Positions 23,707 to 34,002 of a stretch of 64,000 nt of DNA are shown piece after piece (the first letter of the stretch is position 1; every line of letters starts with the position of its first letter). The DNA is from Salticus scenicus (lineage: Eukaryota; Arthropoda; Arachnida; Araneae; Salticidae), in contig OZ005656.1 of the NCBI GenBank assembly GCA_963930645.1, positions 186,507,880 through 186,571,879 on the forward strand. The letters run 5' to 3'. The notes under the pieces were generated by a model. It made no database searches. It was not told where the DNA came from and saw only the letters and a list, made by a program, of their open reading frames with translations. Position numbers and translations under genes: made by a program.

Positions 23707-24996
23707 AGTTCCCCATCATATTTATGTTCTCATAAATTTCTAGTGCGAGACATATTATAATCCTATTAAAAGAAATGAATTTGACCAAAGCTTGATACAG
23801 TGGCAGAATGAAATCCTCGCCTAATAGGCTATTCACCGTTCACTTCGATATATTTATCTTATTCTAATCTATTAATTTATTTTGTCAGGGTCAGTTCCGT
23901 TGTTTAGTTTTCATGCTACTATTTCCAATGCAATAATCCTCAAAATTCATATTTATATGAAAAATTTACAATTTCGCTATGTTGATAAAATCGTAAATTA
24001 CGAATAATTTACGAAATTTTCCTATTAGAATATTTATATTCAATCATGTTCAAACAAATATCACAAATGTAATTTTGAAGTTGTCTAATGTATTTATGAT
24101 CCCCAAAATGGAAGTTTATGCTCAATTTTGCCTTATTCTGACATGTTAAGTAAATCGTAAATTCCATATAACTTACGAATTTTTTGAATCGGAAAAATCA
24201 TAGTCTATGATATTCATGCCAGTATCCTAAATAATATTTCGAAAGTGGTTTGACATCTTTACGATGAAAATATCCCTTAAGATTGACGTTTATGTGAAAT
24301 TTTGCTCTATTCTGCCATGTTAAGAAATTCGTAAATTTCCAATAATTTACGAAATTTTTATATTGGGAAATTCATAGTCATGCCAGTGTCCTAAATAATA
24401 TTTCAAAAGTAGTCTGACATCTTTACGATGAAAATATCTCTAAAAATTGACGTTTATGTGAAATTTTGCCCTATACTGCCATGTTAAGAAATTCCGTAAA
24501 TTTCCAATAACTTGCGAAATTTTCAGAGTAGCATATTTGTAGTTACTGATGTTCATTCCGGCATCAAAACTGATATTTTAAAACTGGTTTGATATTTTTA
24601 CAGTAAAAAGTTTCCATTTAATGCACGTTTAAGTGAATTTTTGTACTATTCTCCCATGTTAAGAAAATCGTAAATTTCTAATAACTTACGAAGTTTTTTG
24701 ATTCGAATGTTGCAAATGAATAGGGTTCTTGCCAGTATCGAAAGTAATATTTTAAAACTGATCTGACCTCACTGCGATAATTTGTTCGTGAGATATCGTG
24801 TAAACAGACTAACAAACTACCGGACTAACACACTAACGGACTGACACACTAACAGACACCCTACAGACAGACACCATACAAATTTTGTCATTTTCGGATT
24901 CCCCACACCTGAAAACGTATTAAAAAGTCAAAAAACCGAGATCAAAATTTTTCACGATTACCTAAGTTCCCCATACCTATAGTATGACGGGGAACT
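23707..24996 (+). mobile_element. F3 hairpin-ended element with internal tandem repeats
   Basis: The 5' end AGTTCCCCATCATA matches, inverted, the 3' end TATGACGGGGAACT, and the 3' end also folds on itself (24965-24996). The body has about five degenerate head-to-tail units of roughly 160-180 bp. Each contains CATGTTAAGAAATCGTAAATT (starts near 23978, 24139, 24318, 24478 and 24653). After the array come GTGAGATATCGTGTAAACAGAC and an ACAGAC/CTAACA-rich tract at 24795-24870. No coding frame. The same general plan as F1 and F2 with different sequence. Confidence 0.7.
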
Positions 24997-25488
24997 AAAA
25001 AATAAATAAATAAATAAATACACTAGGAAACAATGGGAAATCATGAAAACAAAAGAATACTAAGAAATTATGGAAACAAATTTTCCCCATGAATCTTGGC
25101 TGTCCACAGAATTAGACATTTTTTGAGTTGCCTGTATATGCCGTTAAATTAAATAATATCGGTACAGTCCAACTGGGTTTCTGCTTCCCTTGAATTAGAA
25201 TGTTAATCGGACCGGACCCAGCCCACTCAACAAACTTTCGTAACAGATAGGCGTGAAATGTCATTTATTAAATGAACTTCACATTCGTAATCAGGAATTT
25301 TCTATTGATTAAAGACTCTCAGTGATGCAAAAACTACAATATAATCTTTTGTTAACTAGAAAGCCCCTACGGCTCAAATTAAAGTGCATGTATGCCTTCC
25401 TTCAAGATTAATCAAACTCAACAAACTAAATTCTTTCTCTATCTTTCCTTAATTTTTTCCTCCTCTCCTACATGGCGAATACTGGTCA
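24997..25488. other. AT-rich non-coding stretch
   Basis: Starts with (AATA)n directly after F3. I see no gene or identifiable repeat here. Confidence 0.45.
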
Positions 25489-26113
25489 TGTCTGATGCTA
25501 CAGCATTCCACGGAAGTGCTCTCGGGAAGCAATCATCCAGCGCACGATGTTGCTATTAACCAACATTGTTCATAGGTTGTTTGGGCTTGGTATAAAGACT
25601 GTGTGAACTTTATATAAAGACTGTGTGAACTTTGTACATTACCTGTATGAACTTTGTAAATAGACGAGACTACCAGTCGGCTCCGGTCCTCTTCACTTTC
25701 ATGCAACTTTGTCCGCCTTTTGTCGCGGGAGAGCTCTGCTCTGGCGATCATTGTAATTTTTTTTTTGCTTATGTAGTAACAATGGGGAGGCTTAACCTTT
25801 GGAGACGGGCTCTTTTGAATCTCCACAGTGGCTTTGGAGCCCCTCTCTATAAGTTAAAAACGCTCAAAACCGCTGCATAGTGGTGAGCGGCCTCCTTCCG
25901 TCTTAGAATCTCAGAATGTAATCCTTCTTATGAAATTTTGGGAAAGTTCATAACATTTACACTCTCGACTGATGTAGGTCTATATTCCTTATAAAAAGTT
26001 TTTTGTACATAAAAAAAATATTTGTAGATTGTCAAATATAATTTATTAAATAAAATATCTATTCTATTAAGTGCACCGGATAGTTCTGTCGTTTTCATTT
26101 AAAAACCTGACAC
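25489..26113 (+). mobile_element. LTR-like segment (possible solo LTR)
   Basis: Begins TGTCTGATGC and ends ACCTGACA, a short TGTC...GACA inverted end. Internal signals in order are a TATAAAGACTG box repeated at about 25590-25625, a less AT-rich region (25660-25910) and AATAAA at about 26048. This order (promoter, transcribed region, poly(A) signal) is LTR-like. No matching target duplication is visible, so it may be another promoter-containing repeat. The short open frames here (25533-25880, both strands) show no known domain. Confidence 0.35.
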
Positions 26114-26324
26114 TGGAAAGTTTTCCTGAACATCATTTATATAACTTTTAAGAAGGCATTTGATAAAATGCCATATAAGTATTGTTAAAAAATAAAGTAT
26201 AATAATATTTATTATCAGCACATATAGTTACCCTCATCCGTCACTGATTCTGTCACACTTTAGGCTTAAGAGATTTCCTCGGACTCACTCTCCTAATTTT
26301 CATACTTTAGTAAATTTTAATTAT

Positions 26325-27466
26325 CTGGTGTGTCACTCACACTACTTTCTCTTACCCTTAAATTTAATACTATAAATACAGGTTGGAGATAAGAGGTAAG
26401 ATAACGAGTACTGTTATGTAAACCTATATTAAACAATTCAAATTAGGCTTAGGAAGAGTTTTATACGATAACCAGTTCTGTGTGAGGGGGGCTACTGCCC
26501 CCATCAACCCCCCGTTTCATTAATGTACAAAAATAAGCGATGAATATTTAGCTTAAAACATACATTATTTACCATATCTCTATGAAGAATTTATTTCAAT
26601 TCCTGAACAGCTTTCCTGGAAATGGTAAAATATTATTAATAAAGCACATCCACTAACAACAAATAACTAGTGTGTTGTGGCCACCACACGACTTTCTTCT
26701 ATATTTTCCTATACAAATTCACTAGTAAAAATAATTTATTAAAATTATTATTTAAAAAAAACTATCTTCCATGATAATGCACACGGTTTCCATATTAAAG
26801 AAGTAGTATAACACTAAATATCCAAAAAAAGTTGAATTTATTCTCAATATTACATTATAAAAAAAAAAAAAATTGTTAAAAAAGAAAAAAAAATGATAAC
26901 TTTATTTTAAATTATCGCAGATCGATGGTTCAACAATTCGCTTTAAAGGTATTGGCGAGCTCTTTTGAAAGGTACCCATCATGAAAATTTACTCCCCTCG
27001 AGGAGGGATTTCACTCCCAGGGGGGAGGCGAGGCTCCTACATACACAATTTTTTTTCCCCAGTTGACTATCTTTATTATACAAAATATATATTCGTTTCA
27101 TTTGGATTAGTGCAGTCTATAGATGTTAAACTCTACTTACCTGCAATTTCCCCCATAGACGTAATGTATTTGAATACTTTTGAGTGTTCCTCCGTGGTTC
27201 CTTCACACGAACCATTTGCTTCACCTCAACGAAAGGCTTAGTGTAGCATCCCTATATGATACACATTTAGAATACTTAGTTTGAAATTTCCGCTACTATT
27301 TGTTCCTGAGATATGCTGATAACAGACACACAGACAGACAGACCATTCGCTAAAAACATGATTTTCCTATTCAAGGGACCCTAGAACATGTAAATATAAC
27401 AAAAACTCGCGTTCGAAAATTTGACCCTAAAACAATACTTTCTCGACCCTATGGGTAAGAGAAAGT
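26325..27466 (+). mobile_element. F1 hairpin-ended element, complete copy 2
   Basis: Collinear with 13964-15346. It has CTGGTGTGTCACTCACAC, ACTTTCTCTTACCC at 26344, the GAGGGGGGCT hairpin at 26484, the ATCGATGGTTCAAC block once at about 26880-27010, a shortened ACAGACAGACAGACC tract at 27326-27342, and the 3' hairpin ACTTTCTCGACC...GGGTAAGAGAAAGT ending at 27466. A second 5'-end-like motif, CTAGTGTG...CACACGACTTTC, lies inside at 26667-26696, suggesting a nested or rearranged terminus. No coding capacity. Confidence 0.7.
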
Positions 27467-28226
27467 AAAAAATGTAATTGTCCGATCGATAAGCTGTTTA
27501 AACAGACGTATTCAGAAAAATTGCGCCTTGCATTTGGTACATTATTTGTAACGAATATATAATTAAATTTTTTTTAAATTAATTAAAATATGAAAATGAA
27601 AGCTTTAAAATACATTTAAATTTTTAATTGTTGCTATATATAATTTTTTTTTCAGCATAAAATGAAATATATGCTTTCCCGTAAAAAAATAAAAATATAT
27701 AAAATAAAGTAAAAATAAAAATAAATTTGCTCATGCATATGAAAAAAATGACGTCTATAAAATAATAATTTTAAAATGTAACGAAGAGATAAACAAAGTG
27801 AGAAAATTTCGCACGGGCTTGCTATAGCAAATGAATTATTTAAAGTGAGAAATAAATAAAATGACTATATTTTTCAACGGGCGCCTTAGTCGCCTTACAA
27901 CAAACTAGTAATAATAATAATAACAACAACAACAACAACAACAACACGATGCCGTTTTACAAGTTTACACCGACATTACTTTCTGGTACACGTACACCTA
28001 ATATAACAGATCTTTTACTTTTTAAACTATAGATCCAAAACCGTAAACAACTGGTACTGTATATTTAATTTAAAACTAGCTTTAACGCATGCAGTATATA
28101 TCTATTTCACCAGTCCAGAAAAATATTTCTATTTTACAAAAATATTTTTTCTTCTTTTTTATCTAGAATTTTTTTTTTTTTTTTTTTTTTTTTTTACTGT
28201 AAACTTATTTTAATTTTGAAATTTGT
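27467..28226. other. AT-rich stretch with retroposon-like tail
   Basis: Contains the dispersed phrase AATTTCGCACGGGCTTGCTA at about 27805 and ACTAGT(AAT)n(AAC)n at 27903-27946, which looks like the tailed 3' end of a retroposon. A 26-bp T run lies at 28169-28195. No gene. Confidence 0.45.
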
Positions 28227-28499
28227 TTAAATTATGTAATATTTATACATTCCCCTGATCCAGACCAAAATTACTTGATCCATGTCCTCTAATGTAAGAT
28301 TCTTTAAAGCAATATTTACCGAAGAGAGATTATAAGGAGTAGCTTCATTTGTCAATAACTTCTGTCGGAGAAACGATGGCTTTTTTGCTCCGTACCTTTT
28401 AATAAGCGTTGACCTATGAGAGATTCCGCGCCAAAAGTTTTGCCCTTTTCTCAATAACCATAACGCCTGCATAATTGAATCACTGATATGAAGCTCGAT
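28227..28499 (-). pseudogene. possible pogo/Tigger-like transposase fragment (weak)
   Basis: The minus strand is open for about 90 codons. One phrase resembles a helix-turn-helix of the pipsqueak type (AL.LLRKGQNFWR..., then HRSTLIKRYGAKK at about residues 18-30), and later LEDMDQVILVWIRG resembles the start of a CENP-B/Tc5-type DNA-binding domain. The two parts are too close together for an intact protein, which implies internal deletion. The recognition is by eye and weak; it may be an unrelated open frame. Confidence 0.25.
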
Positions 28500-29283
28500 T
28501 CTTTTTTTTTTTTTTCCTCTGGAGTCTTTTTTAAAAGCAATATTAGCGATGTAAAATTAAACAAAATTATGGGTTGAACAATGATTGGAAAAATATAAAT
28601 GGATATTTGGTATATTAAAGAATAGAAATGGTAATTTAAATAAAATTCTTTATTAATTGCCATTACTATTTTTTTTTTCCAGTTTTTATTTAATTTTATT
28701 TTTTAAGCATTTTCGTCTAATTAATATAGTTCACATTTTCTTTAAAAATTAAATTAAATTAAATAAGGAAATTAGAGAAGAATTAAGTTGTTATGAAATA
28801 TGTTTGTATGTACATATCTTGCTTATAAGTTTCTATTATTCATAAACTTTTAATGCTAGGTCCTAATTAAGTTCGCTCCTATGGGAAATTTAAGCAAAAT
28901 ATTTTGTTTACAGGGACACGCATAAGTTCTTAATAATTTTTTACCTTCATATGATACGTTACAGTGCTTGCAGCATTTCTAAAATTTTACATTCATTTTA
29001 TTACATTGTCACCATTATTTTAGACCAATCATTCAACATATGTCTTTATTTGGGACATGGCGACATGGTTAAAATTGTGATAGTATTCAAGTACTTTTAG
29101 AATAATTAAAACATAATTTCGTCAAAGTGGAATGCGATAGAACAGAAAATTTATCACAACTTATTTAATTTCATGACAAATTAATACTCAAATGTAAACT
29201 TACAAAGAAACTTAAAAAAATTCACAAACCTAACACAAGTCCTATCGCAAAGTTTCTCAAAACTTTACAATCACAAACAGAAT
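28500..29283. other. AT-rich non-coding stretch
   Basis: No gene or clear repeat recognised. Confidence 0.45.
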
Positions 29284-29562
29284 TACAGTCGGCAGCAAAA
29301 ATATCCGAGCACTAGCAAAAATTCCTATGTAAAAAAAATACACTTAATACTGTTTTGTTAAATAAATCCTTGTCAAATCATGCTCTTACAAGGAGAGGTC
29401 ACAACATGGAAAATTCAGATCGGGAAGAAATTGTGCAGGATTGTAGTACACTATGAAGGTAACAACATACTAAAGCAGTAGGACCCACTACGCACAAAAT
29501 TTTGAGAAAAAAGCATTTAAAGTTTCGGTAATCTTTAAATACAAGTTATTTCGCAAGCAAGG

Positions 29563-29637
29563 TAGCGCCCCAGTGGCGTGAGCGTAAAGCGCTGGTTTAC
29601 CACCCAGACAACATGGGTTCGAGACTACCTGCGGAAC
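29563..29637 (+). pseudogene. tRNA-like module in the palindrome arm (left)
   Basis: The sequence CCCAGTGGCGTGAGCGTAAAG...CATGGGTTCGAGACTACCTG has a B-box-like GGTTCGAGACT and an A-box-like region, followed directly by a T-rich tract. The inverted partner at 31073-31147 carries the same module. It travels as part of the foldback element and is not a working tRNA gene by eye. Confidence 0.45.
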
Positions 29638-30068
29638 TTTTTTTTTTCTTCTTCTTTAATTTTTTATGTACGCTAAATTTTTTTATTTATTTTTACTTTA
29701 TTTTATAAATGAATTCAAAATTTGAAAAAATTATAAAAAATTATTTAATTTTCTTGAATATAAAATAAATATATATATTTTTTAATATTTATAACTTAAA
29801 AATACAATAAATTTTTATAACTTAAAAAATAAATTTTAATTTTACAAAACACTAAATAACAAATATAAAGAAAAACAGATAAAAAAATTAAATAACTAAA
29901 AAATAAGCAAGCTGTAAAACAAAGTGTAAAAAATATTTAGCAGGTGTACTTAAATCTTGGTTTGAGCTTCCTGTTTTCCTTTTAATGTCTATAAATTACG
30001 TAAACCCTTTTAGCTTGTTAATAATAGAGAGCAGGTGAAGTGAAATATTTTATTTCGTCCACAGAAGG

Positions 30069-30102
<34 letters not shown>

Positions 30103-30151
30103 GTTGTGGAAGAAGAAAGTATGTTGATTAACATTTAAAATCTACATTTAA

Positions 30152-30581
30152 GGGCCCTCTTCACTCACCGCCGCCGGAAGCCGAAACTAATGTTATTCAA
30201 TGGGAAATTTTTCTTTACAAATAACTTATTAACTAATACATATTTTTAAATTCTGTTTTCACATTCTAAAAGTTCCTAGCTGTTAAATTGACGCACCTTT
30301 TCTAAAATATTATTTTTTTAATTTTTTATATTTTATTTTGAAGCTGCAAAATACGAATTTTCAATATGTGAAATTTTTTCATTTTGCAATTTCTAAATAA
30401 AATATTAAAAATTGAAAAATTACATTTTTAAAAAAGGTCCGTCAATTTAACAGTTGGGAATTTTCTGAATGTGAAAACAGAATTTAAAAATATGTATTAG
30501 TTAATAAGTTATTTGTAAAGAAAATTTCCCCATTGAATAACATTGGCTCGGGCTTCCGGCGACGGTGAGTGAAGAGGGCCG
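30152..30581. mobile_element. piggyBac-type (TTAA) foldback MITE
   Basis: Flanked on both sides by TTAA (30148-30151 and 30582-30585), the signature target duplication of piggyBac-like elements. The ends are inverted copies (GGCCCTCTTCACTCACCG with one or two changes), and most of the 430 bp is an imperfect palindrome: CGGAAGCC, AATGGGAAATTTTTCTTTAC, CTGTTTTCACATTC in one arm and their complements in the other. No coding sequence. Nested in the middle of the Tc1-type palindrome and so younger than it. Confidence 0.85.
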
Positions 30582-31072
30582 TTAAGGATAACATTTCTTT
30601 GCCTGTAATAATTTAATAGTATCGCAATCCTATACTTTAATTTTTTAAGAAGTTGTACTGATTGGAGAAGTAATTATTTAATTTGGATTATAATTATATA
30701 TGCAATTAAAATAATCAATTCTCTGTAATTTTTTTATTTTTTATTTTTTGTAATTTAAAAACAAAATTTAATATTGTTTTGGATATACCTAAAATAAAAT
30801 AAAATACTTAGAAAAATAATTAAAAACATTTTCTATAGTTTTACCTTATTTTATAGTTAAAACAAAACTAAAATTTATTTTTTAAGTTATAGAAATGTAT
30901 TGTATTTTTAAACTATAAATATGAAAAATAGAAAAATTTATTTATTTTATATTCAAGAAAATTAAATAATCTTTTATTAAAATTTTCAAATGAATTATAA
31001 AATAAAGTAAAAATAAATAAAAAATTTAGATTACATAAAAAAATTAAAGAAGAAGAAGAAAAAAAAAAAAAT

Positions 31073-31147
31073 CCGTAGGTAGTCTCGAACCCATGTCGTC
31101 TGGGGTGGAACACCAACGTTTTATGCTCACGCCACTGGGCCGCAGCC
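31073..31147 (-). pseudogene. tRNA-like module in the palindrome arm (right)
   Basis: Inverted copy of 29563-29637, with GGTAGTCTCGAACCCATG on the plus strand (B-box complement) and an adjoining A/GAA-rich tract. It differs from the left copy at several sites, so the arms have diverged since the palindrome formed. Confidence 0.45.
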
Positions 31148-31434
31148 TTGCTTGCGAAATAACTTGTATTTAAATATTACTAAAACTTTAAATGCTTTTT
31201 TCTCGCAATTTTGTGGATAGTGGGTCCTACCGTTTTAGTATGTTGTTACCTTCATAGTGTACTACAATCCTGCACAATTTCGTCCCGATCTGAATTTTCC
31301 ACGTCGTGACCTCTCCTTGTTAGTCTGACTAAGAACAGGGTTCAACAAGAATTTATTTAACAAAACTGTATTAAGTGTACTTTTTTTATATAGGAGTTTT
31401 TGCTAAAGCTCGGATACTTTTGCTGCCGACTGTA

Positions 31435-31734
31435 TGTATGTGCAAAGGTGAAATAAGCTATCGCACAAGAAAATAGAATTTTATCTGAAATTAAAGTAGG
31501 TAAGGTGGAGTCACATGTTCAATTTAATTTTACTTTTTCAGATAATTTTAATTTTATCGAATTTAATTTTATTTAACTAGGAAAAGCGAAACTCATTTTC
31601 ATAATTTCAAAATATTTAAAGTTAAGAAAATAAATTTAAGAACTTTATAAGTGGTTGGTAGATTGATTGAGTTGGTTTTGTGTCGTAGTGATGCGTTATC
31701 TTTATAATCGGAAACCAAATTTTTCTCATTATAT
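31435..31734. other. AT-rich non-coding stretch
   Basis: Nothing recognised in this interval. Confidence 0.4.
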
Positions 31735-31965
31735 CTGGGTTGGGTTGAGTGAGCTTTACGTCGCACTAATGTTACACTATGAACATCTGGCGCCGATCAG
31801 GAACTGACCCCTACGGATGCCCGTAGACATGACATCACAGCTTTGATCCTCTACGGAGGGAATGTCTCTCCCATTTCGGTCACCGACAGAGGTATAATTT
31901 GAATAGGAATATGGGACACTGTGGCCCCGATGGGTTTTACCTGCACCAACCACAACTAGTGTATA
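31735..31965 (+). mobile_element. less AT-rich dispersed-repeat-like segment
   Basis: GGGTTGAGTGAGCTTTACGTCGCACTAA opens a ~230-bp segment of clearly higher GC. It resembles the TTTTAAGTCGCAC phrase at about 16500 and, in style, SINE-like repeats of arthropods that begin near TTTAACGTCGCAC. An open frame on the minus strand (31777-31968) has no known domain. The element type is uncertain. Confidence 0.3.
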
Positions 31966-32191
31966 CAATGAGAGCCTAGCCTACATTCTAAAAAGCCTTA
32001 TAATACATTCGCCATTTGTTTACAGGCCCATATAAAAGAATTCAGATCTGTTAAGGATTGTATTTGGAATTTATTATAATGTGCTTTTGAAGTGTTAAGT
32101 TATTTTCCACTTTGGTAAATTTAGGCACACTATGTAACTACACGATTTATTGTCGCTTCAAAAAATTAAGCGAATAGGATCTTTTCTATTA

Positions 32192-32404
32192 CAGTCGGCA
32201 GCAAAATTTCCGAGCACTAGCCAGTAAGTCCGATATCAAAAAAGTACACTTAAAACTGTTTTGTTAAGTAAATCCTTGTCGAATCATGCTCTTAGACTGA
32301 CTAAGAAAATGACTCGACAAGAATTTATTTAACAAAGCAATATTAAGGGTCCATTTTTTAGACAAGGATTATTGCTAGTGCTCGGATAATTTTGCTGCTG
32401 ACTG
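32192..32404. mobile_element. 213-bp Tc1/mariner-type MITE, relative of the 29286 palindrome
   Basis: Ends CAGTCGGCAGCAAAA and TTTTGCTGCTGACTG, flanked by TA (32190-32191 and 32405-32406). Arms pair over most of the length, for example CGAGCACTAGC with GCTAGTGCTCG. It shares the first ~100 bp of its arms with the 2.1-kb palindrome 760 bp upstream but lacks the large centre and the tRNA-like module. Confidence 0.85.
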
Positions 32405-32406
32405 TA

Positions 32407-33696
32407 ATTGATAGAAGTAATTGATAGAAGTGCTGTAACTCTGTAAGACTGAAAATATATCCTGGAAAATTGATTGGGAATAATTATGACTTTTTCTTTC
32501 ATATCCAAAGAACATCTAATTTTTGAAGCTAAGATTTTTCTGTAATTGAGTATTTTGTGTTCCACTGATTACGAAAATCAAATCGATTGCTCCATATGTC
32601 TGTCTGTTATCAGTATTACTTTAAAATAAATGATCGCTGGAAGTTCAAATTTGTTATTCTGTAGATGCCATTTAAAAATGTTGATCAAGATTTGTAAATT
32701 TCAAATTGTAGTGAAAGTTTTTGAATAATTTTGAATAAATTTCAAATTCTGATAAAAGCCTTAAATGATTTATAAGTTAAGTACAATATTCAAAGCGGAG
32801 GTGGATAGGGCAATGCATGCACTCCTTAAATACAGTAAAGTCTCTTATATATAACGCGGTGGCAGAGATGACAAATAAATAAAACAGTTTTATTTTTTAA
32901 CACCACTAAATTTTTAGAGTACCAATATATTGGTTCATACACTCGATTTAGTTTTTACACAAAGAAGTTGCTTTGATATAAAATTAGTGGTGTTAAAAAA
33001 TAAAATTGTAATATTCATGAGGCAAACTTGCACCCGAGTTGTACGAAACTTTACTGTATATATCTTGGTAAATATGTTTTCATCAAGATTATAAAATACT
33101 ATATAAATTTCATATATATATATTTATTTATTTTATTTTATTCAATTTTAATTGTAATTTATTTATTCATTTATTTTATTTTATTAAATTTTTATTTTTA
33201 TTTATTTATTTTTGCCATGTAAAGGCTAATACATTTTTTTTTTTCTTTTCCTTTTTATCTTTTCTTTCCTTCTTTATTTTTCTTTTTCCTTTCAATTTTT
33301 TTTTTTTTTTTTAAATACACTATGTTTATAGCTGCATTTGCGCTAATACTACGTATATTAATTCACATTCTAGATCCAAATTTATTATTATTATTGACCT
33401 CTTAATTACAAATAATAATATTAAAATTATCATATTTCCTTTAATTATAAAGACATGAAGTAACTGCGTTTTATTCCTTAGTATCACTAACTATACTCGT
33501 TTTTCAAAATTACTCTGGTAGAGCATAGGAGCCACTTGGTGGTTTTTATACATTTGTTGTCATTTTGGCAATGAATTAAAATGAATATCGCAATTGCGTA
33601 AGTAAACATCTTAGCGAGAAACGACCGAGCTACTTCGGTGGCAAATTTTAAATTTCGAATTTGTGTTTATTATATCCAGAAAACATAGCCAGTAAG
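32407..33696. other. AT-rich stretch, decayed F1 piece and low complexity
   Basis: About 32560-32700 on the minus strand looks like a decayed F1 3' region (TGTCTGTCTGTTATCAGTATTAC). From 33110 to 33320 come TTTA repeats and T/C-rich DNA. A moderate CTCF-like match (reverse, CCACCAAGTGGCTC, 12 of 14) is at 33529-33542. No gene. Confidence 0.4.
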
Positions 33697-34002
33697 TATT
33701 CAGAAGCGATCATCAGTACACATCCAGAAGAAATATTTAAGAAACATTCAGAAGCCACCATCAATACGTATTCAAAAGATATCACCAACAAATATTAAGA
33801 GGTCATAATCAATATATACCCAGAAGATGTCGACTACAATTGTTCAGAAGTCAGCATCAATACTTATTCAAAAGATATCGCCAACAAATATTCAGAAGCC
33901 ATCATCAATACTTATTCGGAAGATATTGCCAACAAATATTCAGAAGCCATCGCCAATATTTATTCAGAAGATATCGCCAACAAATATCCAGAAGCCATCC
34001 AA
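33697..34002 (+). repeat. degenerate 48-bp minisatellite, partly open frame
   Basis: Units such as ATTCAGAAGCCATCATCAAT followed by ACTTATTCAGAAGATATCGCC and AACAA repeat with a 48-bp period, best preserved from 33850 to 34002 and more degenerate upstream. Because 48 is a multiple of three, one plus-strand frame (33827-34009) reads as 16-residue repeats around ISPTNIQKPS. There is no upstream coding region, so I treat this as a minisatellite and not a protein. Confidence 0.7.

Larger units (their letters stand above)
29286..31432. mobile_element. 2.1-kb palindromic Tc1/mariner-type foldback element
   Basis: Both ends read CAGTCGGCAGCAAAA and are bordered by TA (29284-29285 and 31433-31434), the target duplication expected for Tc1/mariner elements. 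Arms of about 570 bp (29286-29850 and 30860-31432) are inverted copies. They include AGGAGAGGTCACRACRTGGA, GTGCAGGATTGTAGTACACT, GGTAACAACATACTAAA and a tRNA-like module (29563-29637 and 31073-31147). The ~1-kb centre is AT-rich with a 26-bp A run, and the TTAA-flanked MITE 30152-30581 is inserted there. No transposase frame. A short relative lies at 32192-32404. Confidence 0.82.

Noticed and set aside
22860..25488. Internal region of an LTR retrotransposon between the 22.1-kb LTR and the 25.5-kb LTR-like segment
   Set aside because: The two LTR-like sequences are not similar, the first has its own complete target duplication, and the region between contains MITE and F3 sequence with no gag or pol frames.
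25533..25880. Overlapping 80-97-codon frames on both strands
   Set aside because: They lie in the LTR-like segment, overlap each other on opposite strands and show no domain.
27903..27946. CRISPR-like or functional tandem array
   Set aside because: It is a simple (AAT)n(AAC)n microsatellite after ACTAGT; no spacers and a eukaryotic context.
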